Assembly: GCF_000384295.1 (NCBI RefSeq)
Contig: NZ_KB913037.1
Coordinates: forward strand, 7,131,533 to 7,195,532
Direction: 5' to 3'
DNA from: Amycolatopsis balhimycina FH 1894
GTDB lineage: Bacteria; Actinomycetota; Actinomycetes; Mycobacteriales; Pseudonocardiaceae
DNA length: 64,000 nt
In this document: positions 1-9,078 of the stretch, piece after piece
Layout of the letters: each line of letters opens with the position of its first letter
Position numbering within the stretch: position 1 is the first letter of the stretch
Made by a program: the position numbers and the translations under genes
Notes under the pieces: model-generated
Databases searched by the model: none
What the model was told of the DNA's origin: nothing
What the model saw: the letters and a program-made list of their open reading frames with translations, nothing else

Positions 1-513
1 AACGCCGGAATCTCCCCGCCCGAAGACGACTCCATCCTCACCACCGGCATCGAGGCCTGGGAGAAGGTCCAGCGGGTCAACCTGACCTCGGTCTACCTGT
101 GCTGCAAGGCCGTCCTGCCGCACATGCAGCGCCAGGGCCGGGGCTCGATCATCAACACGGCGTCGTTCGTCGCGGTGATGGGCGCGGCGACGTCGCAGAT
201 CTCCTACACCGCGTCCAAAGGCGGCGTGCTCGCGATGAGCCGCGAGCTCGGCGTGCAGTTCGCGCGGGAGAACATCCGCGTCAACGCGCTGTGCCCGGGA
301 CCGGTGAACACCCCGCTGCTCAAGGAGCTGTTCGCCAAGGACCCGGAACGCGCCGCGCGGCGGCTGGTGCACGTGCCGGTCGGCCGGTTCGCCGAGCCGG
401 CGGAGATCGCGGCCGCGGTCGCCTTCCTGGCCAGCGACGACGCCAGCTTCATCACGGCGTCGCAGTTCCTCGTCGACGGCGGTATCTCCGGCGCGTACGT
501 CACCCCGCTCTAA
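1..513 (+). CDS. SDR-family oxidoreductase, 3' part (5' end outside window)
   Basis: The reading frame is open from the first base and ends at TAA 511-513, giving the last 170 residues of a classical short-chain dehydrogenase/reductase. It enters inside the NNAG strand (NAGIS...). It carries the catalytic Tyr/Lys pair in SYTASKGG, then the RVNALCPGPVNTP segment after the active site, and ends with the usual SDR tail FLVDGGISGAYV. The glycine-rich NAD(P)-binding motif lies upstream of the window. The substrate cannot be told from this part. It overlaps the convergent small membrane-protein gene by 4 nt. Confidence 0.9.
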   Translation, partial: NAGISPPEDDSILTTGIEAWEKVQRVNLTSVYLCCKAVLPHMQRQGRGSIINTASFVAVMGAATSQISYTASKGGVLAMSRELGVQFARENIRVNALCPGPVNTPLLKELFAKDPERAARRLVHVPVGRFAEPAEIAAAVAFLASDDASFITASQFLVDGGISGAYVTPL

Positions 514-707
514 CGGCGCGTCTTGACGCCGTAGACCTCCCTCAGGAACTTCCAGGCGGCGTTGAGCCGCTTGCGTTCTTCCGAGAGGAGCGCTTCACGG
601 CGGCGGAGCACCCGGGTGGCGACTTCGGAGGCCAGGAAGGCGCCGGCGGCGAAGGTCAGCACGCCGACGATCAGGGTCAGGGCGACGATGGTGGTGGTCA
701 TGGTCAC
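510..707 (-). CDS. small single-pass membrane protein
   Basis: This 65-residue protein has one strongly hydrophobic segment at about residues 5-28 (IVALTLIVGVLTFAAGAFLA), followed by a basic, helix-prone tail rich in Arg, Glu and Leu. It should be an inner-membrane protein with a short cytoplasmic tail. I do not recognise a named family. Support comes from the coherent membrane-protein composition and from filling the gap between the convergent SDR gene and the divergent regulator gene. An ATG at codon 3 is an alternative start. Function unknown. Confidence 0.6.
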   Translation of the reverse strand: MTMTTTIVALTLIVGVLTFAAGAFLASEVATRVLRRREALLSEERKRLNAAWKFLREVYGVKTRR

Positions 708-741
708 AGCGTCGGGCGCTCGTGGGCGATTCGTCCCTGCG

Positions 742-768
742 CAAAGCTAGCCGGTTTCGTTAGCTTTG
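742..768. promoter_or_regulatory. perfect inverted repeat upstream of XRE-type regulator
   Basis: CAAAGCTA (742-749) and TAGCTTTG (761-768) are perfect 8-bp inverted arms with an 11-nt spacer. They end 4 nt before the GTG start at 773. Position and symmetry suggest an operator, plausibly for autoregulation by the downstream helix-turn-helix protein. That link is inference. Confidence 0.5.
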
Positions 769-772
769 TGAG

Positions 773-2071
773 GTGACGCACTGGCGCGCCGACGAGTGGG
801 CGGAAGCGGTCCGGGCCGGCATCCGGGCGCGGGGGCTGTCCCTCGACGAGGCCGCGCGCCGCATCGGCGTGCCGACGTCGACGCTGCGCAGCTGGATCGA
901 GCACCGGCACGCGCCGAAGGTGACCGTCTTCGACCACTGGGCCCAGCTCGCCGAGGTGACCGGCCTCGGCGAGGCCGAGCTGCTGCGCGTCGCCGGGGTG
1001 CTGCCCGGCTCGCTGGCGTCACCGGTGCACGTCGCGCAGGCGGCGAAGGCGCTGCGGGAGGGCATCGACCAGGCCGGGCAGTTCCTCCGCCAGGCCACCG
1101 TGCTGGTCTACTCCTCGCCCGGCACGCAGGTGGCGAACGCCATCGCCGCGTCGCCGATCGACTGGGAGATCCGGATCCGGTCGGCCACCCGCGGCGACGA
1201 GATCCGCATCACCTACCACCACTACGTCGGGATCGTGGCGCCGCGGGACCTGCCCTACGACGACGCCGAGGTGCGCCGCATCATCGAGCACGATGTCCTC
1301 GGCGAGCTGTGGCGGCCGCTGGGGCTGTACTGGCGGGTCGCCGAGGTGCACGACTGGCACGAGCCGCCCCGGCTGGTGATCCAGGTGCCCGAGCAGGAGG
1401 CGACGCGGCCGCCGTCGCCTTCGCCGATCGTTGCCGCACCGCCGGTGGTGGTGCTGTCGCCGATCTGGGGATACGGCGAGCTGCTGGCGTCGCTGGTCGC
1501 CGACGGCCTCGGGTTCGGCAACGTCGACTTCCGCTACTTCGGCCTCCCCGACGCGATGGCCGACCGGGTCCGGATCACCGCGCGGGAGCTGGCCGAGCCC
1601 GCGCCGCGGCTGGTGCACTCGGTCCCGCCGATCATGCTGCTGCACGGCCTGGCCGTGCCCGACCTGACCGGGCGGCTCCCGGTCGTGGTCCGCTACGGGC
1701 CCCGCATGCGCGCCCGCGCGGCGCGGATCTACCGCGAGGCGCTGCTCGAAGCGGGGTTCGCCGACGCCTTGGCCGGCGCACGCGCGATCGAGGAGGCGGT
1801 CTCGGCCGGGCTCCCGCCAGGCTGCGCGTACTACGAAGTGACGCTCGCCGACGAGGACGTCTTCGACGGCGACCGTCCTTCGCTGGACCGGCTCAACGAC
1901 TCGGTGGCGTGGCACGCGGAGCAGATCGTCGAGCAGGTCCTGCTGGGCGCGGGGCACCCGCCGGTGCCTCTGGGCGGCCCGTTGAAACGCCTGGTCCTGC
2001 CCTCCGGCCGGGTCCGCCGCCCACCGCCGCTGGCCGGCCAGGTCGTCCGCCGGGTCGCCGGAACGTCATGA
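773..2071 (+). CDS. XRE-type helix-turn-helix protein with long uncharacterised C-terminal region
   Basis: A 432-residue protein. Residues 10-65 form a helix-turn-helix domain of the XRE/Cro type (GLSLDEAARRIGVPTSTLRSW), so DNA binding is likely. The remaining roughly 350 residues match no family I can name. They include a Pro-rich linker near residues 205-225 and a second globular part starting VVVLSPIWGYGELLASL, with no visible P-loop or metal-binding cluster. The GTG start at 773 has no good Shine-Dalgarno and sits just after a perfect inverted repeat, so a very short or absent leader is possible. The stop codon lies inside a 53-nt palindrome. Role beyond regulation unknown. Confidence 0.75.
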   Translation: MTHWRADEWAEAVRAGIRARGLSLDEAARRIGVPTSTLRSWIEHRHAPKVTVFDHWAQLAEVTGLGEAELLRVAGVLPGSLASPVHVAQAAKALREGIDQAGQFLRQATVLVYSSPGTQVANAIAASPIDWEIRIRSATRGDEIRITYHHYVGIVAPRDLPYDDAEVRRIIEHDVLGELWRPLGLYWRVAEVHDWHEPPRLVIQVPEQEATRPPSPSPIVAAPPVVVLSPIWGYGELLASLVADGLGFGNVDFRYFGLPDAMADRVRITARELAEPAPRLVHSVPPIMLLHGLAVPDLTGRLPVVVRYGPRMRARAARIYREALLEAGFADALAGARAIEEAVSAGLPPGCAYYEVTLADEDVFDGDRPSLDRLNDSVAWHAEQIVEQVLLGAGHPPVPLGGPLKRLVLPSGRVRRPPPLAGQVVRRVAGTS

Positions 2072-2117
2072 ACGACCCTTTCCTGTCGTCCGGCGTCATG
2101 AACGAGTCGTTCATGAC
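2065..2117. repeat. 53-nt palindromic element (family 2), copy A
   Basis: Arms 2065-2082 and 2100-2117 form an 18-bp stem with 16 matches (outer 12 bp perfect) around a 17-nt loop. A second copy of identical length lies at 35476-35528 in reverse orientation. Bases 5-7 of the element (TGA, 2069-2071) are the stop codon of the XRE-type gene. It is probably a terminator or a small dispersed repeat. Confidence 0.7.
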
Positions 2118-2235
2118 GTCCGGAGCAGGGTCGAGAGCCGGTCGAGGGGGGTGTGGTGTTGGCCGGGTGAGGTGGACGGACCTCGGAAGCGGCGGGTACC
2201 GTAGCCCGCACAACTGCAGATCGGGCCGTCGAGCC

Positions 2236-2436
2236 GAGGCGGGAGAGCCCTCACGAACGTGGTGGGGCACCGAAGGAGCAAACTCCCCGGAATCTCTCAG
2301 GTACCCGCTACCGCTTCGCGCGAGGCCACTCTGGAAAGCAGGCGCACCCGCGTCTCACCCAAGGTGAAAGCCGCACTGTGTCTTCTCCCAGCAGCGCGGT
2401 GAAACTCTCAGGTGCCATGACAGAGGGGGAGTTCCC
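2236..2436 (+). promoter_or_regulatory. tandem glycine riboswitch
   Basis: Two consecutive glycine aptamers are recognisable. Aptamer 1 has GGGAGAG at 2241-2247, CACCGAAGGAGCAAAC at 2269-2284, TCTCTCAGGTA at 2293-2303 and CTCTGGAAAGC near 2329-2339. Aptamer 2 has CACCCAAGGTGAAAGC at 2357-2372, ACTCTCAGGTGCC near 2403-2415 and GACAGAGGGGGAG at 2419-2431. The tandem ends just before gcvP. Glycine riboswitches of this class are usually ON switches feeding the glycine cleavage operon, as the genes here suggest. The rest of the 2072-2447 gap holds a palindrome and otherwise nothing I can identify. Confidence 0.93.
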
Positions 2437-2447
2437 AGCGCACCGTT

Positions 2448-5309
2448 GTGCCCGGTGCCCGGCCCGAGGAGCTCCCGATCACTTCTACGCAGTTCGACGC
2501 CCGCCACATCGGCCCGTCCGAGGCCGAACGCGCGAAGATGCTGGCCGAGTGCGGTTACGGCAGCCTGGACGCCCTCGTCGGCGCCGCCGTGCCGAGCGCC
2601 ATCCGCGCCACCCGTGACCTGCGGCTCCCGCCCGCCGCGTCCGAAGAGGAGGCCACCGCGGAGCTGCGTGCCCTCGCCGCGCGCAACCGCCCGATGACGC
2701 AGATGATCGGCCTCGGCTACTCCGACACCGTGACGCCCGGCGTCATCCGCCGCAACGTCCTCGAGAACCCGGCCTGGTACACGGCGTACACGCCCTACCA
2801 GCCGGAAATCTCCCAGGGACGGCTCGAAGCGCTCCTCAACTTCCAGACCATGGTCGCCGACCTGACCGGCCTGGCCACCGCGAACGCGTCCCTGCTCGAC
2901 GAGTCGACCGCCGTCGCCGAGGCCGTCACGCTGATGCGCCGCGCGTCCAAGTCGAAGTCGAACAAGGTCGTGCTCGACGCCGAGTGCCTGCCGCAGACCA
3001 TCGCCGTGGTGCGGACGCGCGTCGAAGCCCTGGGCATCGAGGTCGAGGTCCGCGACCTGCTGACCGGCCTGCCGGACGAGTTCTTCGGCGTCGTCGTCCA
3101 GTACCCCGGCGCGTCCGGTGTGCTGCGTGGCCGCGGTTTCTACCAGGCGATTTCGGAGTCGGCGAAGGCCGCGGGCGCGTTGTACACCGTCGCCGCCGAC
3201 CTCCTCGCGCTGACGCTGATCACCTCGCCCGGCGAGTTCGGCGCCGACGTCGCCGCGGGGTCCACCCAGCGCTTCGGCGTCCCGCTCGGCTACGGCGGTC
3301 CGCACGCCGGGTACATGGCCGTCCGGGCCGGGCTCGAGCGGTCGCTGCCCGGGCGCCTGGTCGGCGTTTCGGTCGACGCCGACGGCAACCCGGCCTATCG
3401 GCTGGCGCTGCAGACGCGTGAGCAGCACATCCGCCGCGAGAAGGCGACGTCCAACATCTGCACCGCGCAGGTCCTCCCGGCCGTGCTCGCCGCGATGTAC
3501 GCGGTCTACCACGGTCCCGACGGCCTGAAGAAGATCGCCCAGCGCGTCCACGGCCTCGCCGCGGGCTTCGCCGACGCGCTGCGCAAGACCGGCGTCGAGG
3601 TCGTCCACGAGTCCTTCTTCGACACCGTCGTCGCGCACGTGCCCGGCCAGGCCGCCGAGGTCCACGCGGCCGCCCGCGAAGCCGGGATCAACCTCGGTCA
3701 CGTCGACGCCGACCACGTGCGCGTCGCCTTCGACGAGGTCAGCACCCCGGCGATCACCGCGAAGGTCCTGCGCGCGTTCGGTGTCGAGGACGAGGTCACC
3801 GACGGCGTCGCGCTGCCGAACGGCCTGGCCCGCGAGAGCGGCTTCATGGGCCACGAGGTCTTCGGTACCCACCGCTCCGAGACGGCGATGCTGCGCTACC
3901 TGCGCCGTCTGTCCGACCAGGACTACGCGCTCGACCGCGGCATGATCCCGCTCGGCTCCTGCACGATGAAGCTCAACGCCACCACCGAGATGGAGCCGAT
4001 CAGCTGGCGCGAGTTCGCCGGCATCCACCCGTTCGCGCCGGCCGAAGACGCTTCGGGCTACCACACGCTCGTGGGGCAGCTCGCGGAGTGGCTGGCCGAG
4101 GTCACCGGTTACGACAAGGTGTCGCTGCAGCCCAACGCGGGCAGCCAGGGCGAACTCGCCGGGCTCCTGGCCATCCGCGCGTATCACCGCGCCAACGGCG
4201 ACGAGGGCCGGGACGTCTGCCTGATCCCGTCGTCCGCGCACGGCACGAACGCCGCGTCCGCGGTGCTCGCCGGGATGCGCGTCGTCGTGGTCAAGTGCAC
4301 CGGCGAAGGCAACGTCGACCTCGACGACCTGAAGTCCAAAGTGGACGACCACCGCGACACGCTGGCGGCGATCATGGTGACGTACCCGTCCACGCACGGC
4401 GTGTACGAGCACGACATCGACGAGCTGGCCAAGATCGTCCACGACGGCGGCGGCCAGGTGTACGTCGACGGCGCGAACCTCAACGCCCTGCTCGGCCTGG
4501 CCAAGCCGGGCGAGTTCGGCGGCGACGTCTCGCACCTGAACCTGCACAAGACGTTCTGCATCCCGCACGGCGGCGGCGGTCCCGGTGTCGGCCCGGTCGC
4601 GGTGCGCGCGCACCTCGCGCCCTACCTGCCGAACCACCCGCTGCTGGCCGCGGCCGGGCCCGAGACCGGCGTCGGCCCGATCAGCGGCGCGCCCTACGGC
4701 TCGGCGTCGATCCTGCCGATCTCCTGGGCCTACGTCCGGATGATGGGCGCGCCCGGCCTGACCGCGGCCACGAAGGTCGCCGTGCTGGCCGCGAACTACG
4801 TCGCCTCGCGGCTGGCCCCGCACTACCCGGTGCTCTACACGGGCCAGGACGGCCTGGTGGCGCACGAGTGCATCCTCGACCTGCGGCAGATCACCAAGGA
4901 GACCGGCGTGACGGTCGACGACGTCGCCAAGCGGCTCATCGACTACGGCTTCCACGCGCCGACGATGTCGTTCCCGGTCGCGGGCACGCTGATGGTCGAG
5001 CCGACCGAGTCGGAAGACCTGGGCGAGATCGACCGGTTCATCGCCGCGATGATCGCGATTCGCGCCGAGATCGACCATGTTGCAGCGAACCATTGGAGCG
5101 CGGAGGAGTCGCCGTTGCGGGGCGCCCCGCACACCGCGGAGACGCTGGTCGGGGAGTGGGACAAGCGCTACGACCGCGAGCTGGCCGTGTACCCGGCGGG
5201 TGTTTCGCGGAAGAACAAATACTGGCCCCCGGTGCGTCGCATCGACGGCGCCCGCGGCGACCGTAACCTCGTGTGCTCCTGCCCGCCCCTGAACGCGTAC
5301 GAAGGCTGA
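2448..5309 (+). CDS. gcvP: glycine dehydrogenase (decarboxylating), P-protein
   Basis: A 953-residue full-length fused P-protein, the PLP enzyme that decarboxylates glycine and passes the aminomethyl group to lipoylated GcvH. The N-terminal half starts [16 protein letters not shown]. The C-terminal half holds the PLP lysine in [16 protein letters not shown] (Lys701 from the GTG start) and the glycine-rich loop after it. It is first in a riboswitch-controlled operon, with gcvT 1 nt after its stop. The start is uncertain: GTG 2448 has no Shine-Dalgarno, whereas GAGGAG (2466-2471) lies 6 nt before an ATC codon (2478) that begins [13 protein letters not shown], which looks like the usual P-protein N-terminus. 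Identity is certain, the exact start is not. Confidence 0.97.
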   Translation: MPGARPEELPITSTQFDARHIGPSEAERAKMLAECGYGSLDALVGAAVPSAIRATRDLRLPPAASEEEATAELRALAARNRPMTQMIGLGYSDTVTPGVIRRNVLENPAWYTAYTPYQPEISQGRLEALLNFQTMVADLTGLATANASLLDESTAVAEAVTLMRRASKSKSNKVVLDAECLPQTIAVVRTRVEALGIEVEVRDLLTGLPDEFFGVVVQYPGASGVLRGRGFYQAISESAKAAGALYTVAADLLALTLITSPGEFGADVAAGSTQRFGVPLGYGGPHAGYMAVRAGLERSLPGRLVGVSVDADGNPAYRLALQTREQHIRREKATSNICTAQVLPAVLAAMYAVYHGPDGLKKIAQRVHGLAAGFADALRKTGVEVVHESFFDTVVAHVPGQAAEVHAAAREAGINLGHVDADHVRVAFDEVSTPAITAKVLRAFGVEDEVTDGVALPNGLARESGFMGHEVFGTHRSETAMLRYLRRLSDQDYALDRGMIPLGSCTMKLNATTEMEPISWREFAGIHPFAPAEDASGYHTLVGQLAEWLAEVTGYDKVSLQPNAGSQGELAGLLAIRAYHRANGDEGRDVCLIPSSAHGTNAASAVLAGMRVVVVKCTGEGNVDLDDLKSKVDDHRDTLAAIMVTYPSTHGVYEHDIDELAKIVHDGGGQVYVDGANLNALLGLAKPGEFGGDVSHLNLHKTFCIPHGGGGPGVGPVAVRAHLAPYLPNHPLLAAAGPETGVGPISGAPYGSASILPISWAYVRMMGAPGLTAATKVAVLAANYVASRLAPHYPVLYTGQDGLVAHECILDLRQITKETGVTVDDVAKRLIDYGFHAPTMSFPVAGTLMVEPTESEDLGEIDRFIAAMIAIRAEIDHVAANHWSAEESPLRGAPHTAETLVGEWDKRYDRELAVYPAGVSRKNKYWPPVRRIDGARGDRNLVCSCPPLNAYEG

Positions 5310-5310
5310 G

Positions 5311-6402
5311 ATGTCCAAGGAAACCTCCCTGCACGGAGTCCACAAGGGACTCGGTGCGCTGTTCACCGACTTCGCCGGCTGGTCGATGCCGGTCCGCTAC
5401 GCCAGCGAGCTGGCCGAGCACAAGGCCGTCCGCGAGGCGGCCGGGCTGTTCGACCTCTCGCACATGGCCGAGATCCACGTCACCGGCAAGCAGGCGGCCG
5501 ACGTCCTGGACTTCGCGCTGGTCGGCAACCTCACCGGGGTCAAGCCGGGCCGGGCGCGCTACACGATGATCTGCGACGCCGACGGCGGTGTCCTGGACGA
5601 CCTGGTCGTCTACCGCCTGGCCGACGAGCACTACCTGGTGGTGGCGAACGCGGGCAACGCGAAGGTCGTCGCGGACGCCCTCGCCGAGCGCGTCGCGGGC
5701 TTCGACGCCGTCGTGGACGACCGGTCCGAGACCACCGCGCTGATCGCCGTCCAGGGCCCGAACGCCGCGGCGATCCTCGCTGCCGTCACCGACGCCGATC
5801 TGGCGGCCCTGAAGTACTACGCCAGCGTCCCGGCGTCCGTGAAGGGCCACGACGTCCTGCTCGCCCGCACCGGCTACACCGGCGAGGACGGCTTCGAGCT
5901 GTTCGTCGACGCCGACGCGGCGCCGGCGTTGTGGCGTCTGCTCATGGAAGCGGGCGAGCCGCACGGCTTTGTCGCGGCGGGTCTCGCCTGCCGCGACACG
6001 CTGCGGCTGGAAGCCGGGATGCCGTTGTACGGCAACGAACTCACGCTTGACCAGAGCCCGTTCGAGGCGGGGCTCGGGCGGGTCGTCAAGTTCGAGAAGC
6101 CGGGCGACTTCGTCGGCCGTGCGGCGCTGGAAGAGCGGTCCAAGGAAGACGTCCAGCGGGTGCGGGTCGGCTTGCGGGGCGCGGGCCGTCGCGCTCCCCG
6201 GCACGGCTACACCGTCCTGGCGGACGGCAAGGAGATCGGCGAGGTCACCAGCGGCGCGCTGTCGCCCACGCTGGGTTACCCGATCGCCATGGCGTACGTC
6301 GATCGGGCGTACGCCGAGCCCGGTACCGAGCTGTCCGTCGACATCCGCGGCCGGATCGAGCCCGTCGAGGTCGTCGCCCTGCCCTTCTACTCCCGCGCGT
6401 AA
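5311..6402 (+). CDS. gcvT: aminomethyltransferase, glycine cleavage T-protein
   Basis: A 363-residue T-protein that releases ammonia from aminomethylated GcvH and moves the methylene group to tetrahydrofolate. The N-terminus has LHGVHKGLGALFTDFAGWSM. The folate-binding fold continues through GRARYTMICDADGGVLDDL and the conserved GYTGEDGFELF. The C-terminal barrel carries EVTSGALSPTLGYPIAMAYV. Length is normal for the family. The ATG follows the gcvP stop after 1 nt, so the two are likely translationally coupled. It works with gcvP and gcvH in the same operon. Confidence 0.97.
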   Translation: MSKETSLHGVHKGLGALFTDFAGWSMPVRYASELAEHKAVREAAGLFDLSHMAEIHVTGKQAADVLDFALVGNLTGVKPGRARYTMICDADGGVLDDLVVYRLADEHYLVVANAGNAKVVADALAERVAGFDAVVDDRSETTALIAVQGPNAAAILAAVTDADLAALKYYASVPASVKGHDVLLARTGYTGEDGFELFVDADAAPALWRLLMEAGEPHGFVAAGLACRDTLRLEAGMPLYGNELTLDQSPFEAGLGRVVKFEKPGDFVGRAALEERSKEDVQRVRVGLRGAGRRAPRHGYTVLADGKEIGEVTSGALSPTLGYPIAMAYVDRAYAEPGTELSVDIRGRIEPVEVVALPFYSRA

Positions 6403-6414
6403 AGGACTTCCCCT

Positions 6415-6792
6415 GTGAGCATCCCCGAGAACCTGCAGTACACGAAGGAACACGAGTGGCTGAAGGTCGAGGACGGCATCGCCACCGTCGGCATCACGGC
6501 GTTCGCCGCGGAGTCGCTCGGTGACATCGTGTTCGTCCAGCTGCCCGAGGCCGGCTCGACCATCACCGCGGGCGAGGTGTTCGGCGAGGTCGAGTCGACC
6601 AAGTCGGTCAGCGAGCTGTACGCGCCGGTCTCCGGCGAGGTCGTCGAGGTGAACGGCACCACATCGGACACCCCCGAGGTCATCAACTCCGACCCGTACA
6701 CCGAAGGATGGCTCCTGAAGGTGCGTCTGACCGGCGACGTGCCCGAACTGCTCCACGCCGCCGCGTACGCCGCGCTCACCCAGGAGAACTGA
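6415..6792 (+). CDS. gcvH: glycine cleavage system H-protein
   Basis: A 125-residue lipoyl carrier protein. The lipoyl attachment lysine is Lys63 in [18 protein letters not shown], in the beta-turn typical of H-proteins. The N-terminus ([22 protein letters not shown]) is also diagnostic. It shuttles the aminomethyl group between GcvP and GcvT and is re-oxidised by dihydrolipoamide dehydrogenase, which is not in this window. GTG start, 12 nt after gcvT. Its lipoyl group may be made by the lipoyl synthase encoded three genes downstream. Confidence 0.97.
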   Translation: MSIPENLQYTKEHEWLKVEDGIATVGITAFAAESLGDIVFVQLPEAGSTITAGEVFGEVESTKSVSELYAPVSGEVVEVNGTTSDTPEVINSDPYTEGWLLKVRLTGDVPELLHAAAYAALTQEN

Positions 6793-8066
6793 TGACGACC
6801 TTCGACTCGCCTCTGTCCGAAGTCGACCCCGAGGTCGCCGCGGCCGTCGCCGACGAGCTGACCCGCCAGCAGTCCACCCTGGAGATGATCGCGTCCGAGA
6901 ACTTCGCCCCGGTGGGCGTGCTCGAGGCGCAGGGCTCGGTGCTGACCAACAAGTACGCCGAGGGCTACCCGGGCCGCCGCTACTACGGCGGCTGCGAGCA
7001 CGTCGACGTCGTCGAGCAGCTCGCCATCGACCGCGCGAAGGCCCTGTTCGGCGCCGAGCACGCCAACGTCCAGCCGCACTCGGGCGCGCAGGCCAACGCG
7101 GCCGCGATGTTCGCGGTGCTCAAGCCGGGCGACACGATCCTCGGCCTCGACCTGGCGCACGGCGGCCACCTGACGCACGGGATGAAGATCAATTTCTCGG
7201 GCAAGCTGTACAACGTCGTCGCCTACCACGTCGACAAAGAGACCGGGATCGTCGACCTGGCCGAGATCGAGCGGCTGGCGGTCGAGCACCGGCCGAAGCT
7301 GATCATCGCCGGCTGGTCGGCGTACCCGCGTCAGCTGGACTTCGCCGAGTTCCGCCGCATCGCGGACCTCGTCGACGCCCGCCTGATGGTGGACATGGCG
7401 CACTTCGCCGGGCTGGTCGCGGCCGGGCTGCACCCGTCGCCGGTGCCGCACGCCGACATCGTCACCACGACCACGCACAAGACCCTCGGCGGCCCGCGCG
7501 GCGGACTCATTCTCTGCCGCGAGGAACTCGCGAAGAAGATCAACTCGGCGGTGTTCCCCGGCCAGCAGGGCGGGCCGCTGGAGCACGTCATCGCGGCCAA
7601 GGCCGTCGCGCTGAAGATCGCCGCGAGCGACGAGTTCCGCGAGCGCCAGCAGCGCACCCTGGAGGGCTCGCGGATCATCGCCGCGCGGCTGTCGCAGGCG
7701 GACTGTGCCGCGGCGGGGGTGCGCGTGCTGACCGGCGGCACCGACGTCCACCTCGTCCTGGTCGACCTCGTTCAGTCCACTCTGGACGGTCAGCAGGCCG
7801 AGGACCGGCTGCACGAGGTCGGCATCACGGTCAACCGCAACGCCGTCCCGTTCGACCCGCGCCCGCCGATGGTCACCTCCGGCCTGCGGATCGGCACCCC
7901 GGCGCTGGCGACCCGCGGCTTCGGCGCGGACGACTTCGCCGAGGTCGCCGACATCATCGCGGAAGCCCTGAAGCCGGGCTTCGACGACGCGGTGCGTTCC
8001 AAGCTCCGCGACCGCGTCGAGACCCTCGCGGCGAAGCACCCGTTGTACGCGGGCCTGTCGCGATGA
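6792..8066 (+). CDS. glyA: serine hydroxymethyltransferase
   Basis: A 424-residue PLP enzyme that condenses glycine with methylene-tetrahydrofolate to serine, using the C1 unit released by the cleavage system. The PLP lysine is Lys230 in [33 protein letters not shown] and [18 protein letters not shown] are family hallmarks. The ATG at 6792 shares a base with the gcvH stop (TGATG). An in-frame start at 6708 lies inside gcvH and adds residues unlike any SHMT, so I rejected it. It links glycine breakdown to serine production. Confidence 0.97.
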   Translation: MTTFDSPLSEVDPEVAAAVADELTRQQSTLEMIASENFAPVGVLEAQGSVLTNKYAEGYPGRRYYGGCEHVDVVEQLAIDRAKALFGAEHANVQPHSGAQANAAAMFAVLKPGDTILGLDLAHGGHLTHGMKINFSGKLYNVVAYHVDKETGIVDLAEIERLAVEHRPKLIIAGWSAYPRQLDFAEFRRIADLVDARLMVDMAHFAGLVAAGLHPSPVPHADIVTTTTHKTLGGPRGGLILCREELAKKINSAVFPGQQGGPLEHVIAAKAVALKIAASDEFRERQQRTLEGSRIIAARLSQADCAAAGVRVLTGGTDVHLVLVDLVQSTLDGQQAEDRLHEVGITVNRNAVPFDPRPPMVTSGLRIGTPALATRGFGADDFAEVADIIAEALKPGFDDAVRSKLRDRVETLAAKHPLYAGLSR

Positions 8067-9064
8067 GCGCGCAGCCCGAGGGCCGGAAGCTGTTGCGTCT
8101 CGAGGTTCGCAACAGTGAGACGCCGATCGAGAAGAAGCCGTCGTGGATCAAGACGCGGGTGCGGATGGGGCCGGAGTTCACCGAGCTCAAGGGTCTCGTG
8201 CGCCGCGAAGGACTCCACACGGTGTGCGAAGAAGCCGGTTGTCCCAACATTTACGAATGCTGGGAAGACCGTGAGGCCACGTTCCTGATCGGCGGTGACC
8301 AGTGCACCCGCCGGTGCGATTTCTGCCAGATCGATACGGGTAAGCCCGCTGCGTTGGACACTTCGGAGCCGCGGAAGGTCGCGGAGTCCGTTCAGGCCAT
8401 GGGGCTGCGGTATTCGACGGTCACGGGCGTGGCTCGGGATGACTTGGCTGATGGTGGCGCGTGGCTGTACGCCGAGACCGTCCGGCAGATCCACGACTTG
8501 AACCCCGGTACCGGCGTGGAACTGCTGATTCCGGACTTCAACGCGGACCCGGCGCAGCTGGCCGAGGTCTTCGGGTCGCGGCCGGAAGTCCTTGCCCACA
8601 ACGTGGAAACGGTGCCGCGGATCTTCAAGCGGATCCGTCCCGGCTTCCGCTACGCGCGGTCGCTCGAGGTCATCACCAAGGCGCGTGAGTTCGGCCTGGT
8701 CACGAAGTCGAACCTCATTCTGGGTATGGGTGAGACGCCCGACGAGGTGGCGCCGGCGATGCAGGATCTGGTGGATGCGGGGTGCGAGATCTTGACGATC
8801 ACGCAGTACCTGCGACCGTCACCGCGGCACCACCCGGTGGACCGCTGGGTGAAGCCGGAGGAGTTCGTCGTGCATTCTCAGGCTGCTGAGGCGATGGGCT
8901 TCGCGGGCGTGATGGCGGGGCCGCTGGTGCGGTCGTCGTACCGCGCGGGACGGCTCTACGCGCAGACCAAGGGCTACCGTGGGGAGGAGCTGCCGGAGAA
9001 CCTGCAGCACCTCGCCGACCAGGGCCCGGCCGCGCAAGAAGCCAGCTCCCTGCTGGCGCGATAG
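8063..9064 (+). CDS. lipA: lipoyl synthase (radical SAM)
   Basis: A 333-residue radical SAM enzyme that inserts two sulfurs into octanoyl groups on carrier proteins such as GcvH. Both clusters are intact: the auxiliary cluster C55-x4-C60-x5-C66 ([12 protein letters not shown]) and the SAM cluster C81-x3-C85-x2-C88 (CTRRCDFC). The conserved C-terminal RSSYRAG is present. The ATG overlaps the glyA stop by 4 nt (ATGA). Its place in a glycine-riboswitch operon fits a need for lipoylation when glycine cleavage is induced. No lipB is visible, so the octanoyl donor step must be encoded elsewhere. Confidence 0.96.
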   Translation: MSAQPEGRKLLRLEVRNSETPIEKKPSWIKTRVRMGPEFTELKGLVRREGLHTVCEEAGCPNIYECWEDREATFLIGGDQCTRRCDFCQIDTGKPAALDTSEPRKVAESVQAMGLRYSTVTGVARDDLADGGAWLYAETVRQIHDLNPGTGVELLIPDFNADPAQLAEVFGSRPEVLAHNVETVPRIFKRIRPGFRYARSLEVITKAREFGLVTKSNLILGMGETPDEVAPAMQDLVDAGCEILTITQYLRPSPRHHPVDRWVKPEEFVVHSQAAEAMGFAGVMAGPLVRSSYRAGRLYAQTKGYRGEELPENLQHLADQGPAAQEASSLLAR

Positions 9065-9078
9065 GAAGGGGCGGATCA

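Noticed and set aside
2355..5366. 1003-codon open frame on the minus strand across gcvP
   Set aside because: It is a shadow of gcvP caused by high G/C at third positions. Its product is an Arg/Val/Asp-rich string without motifs.
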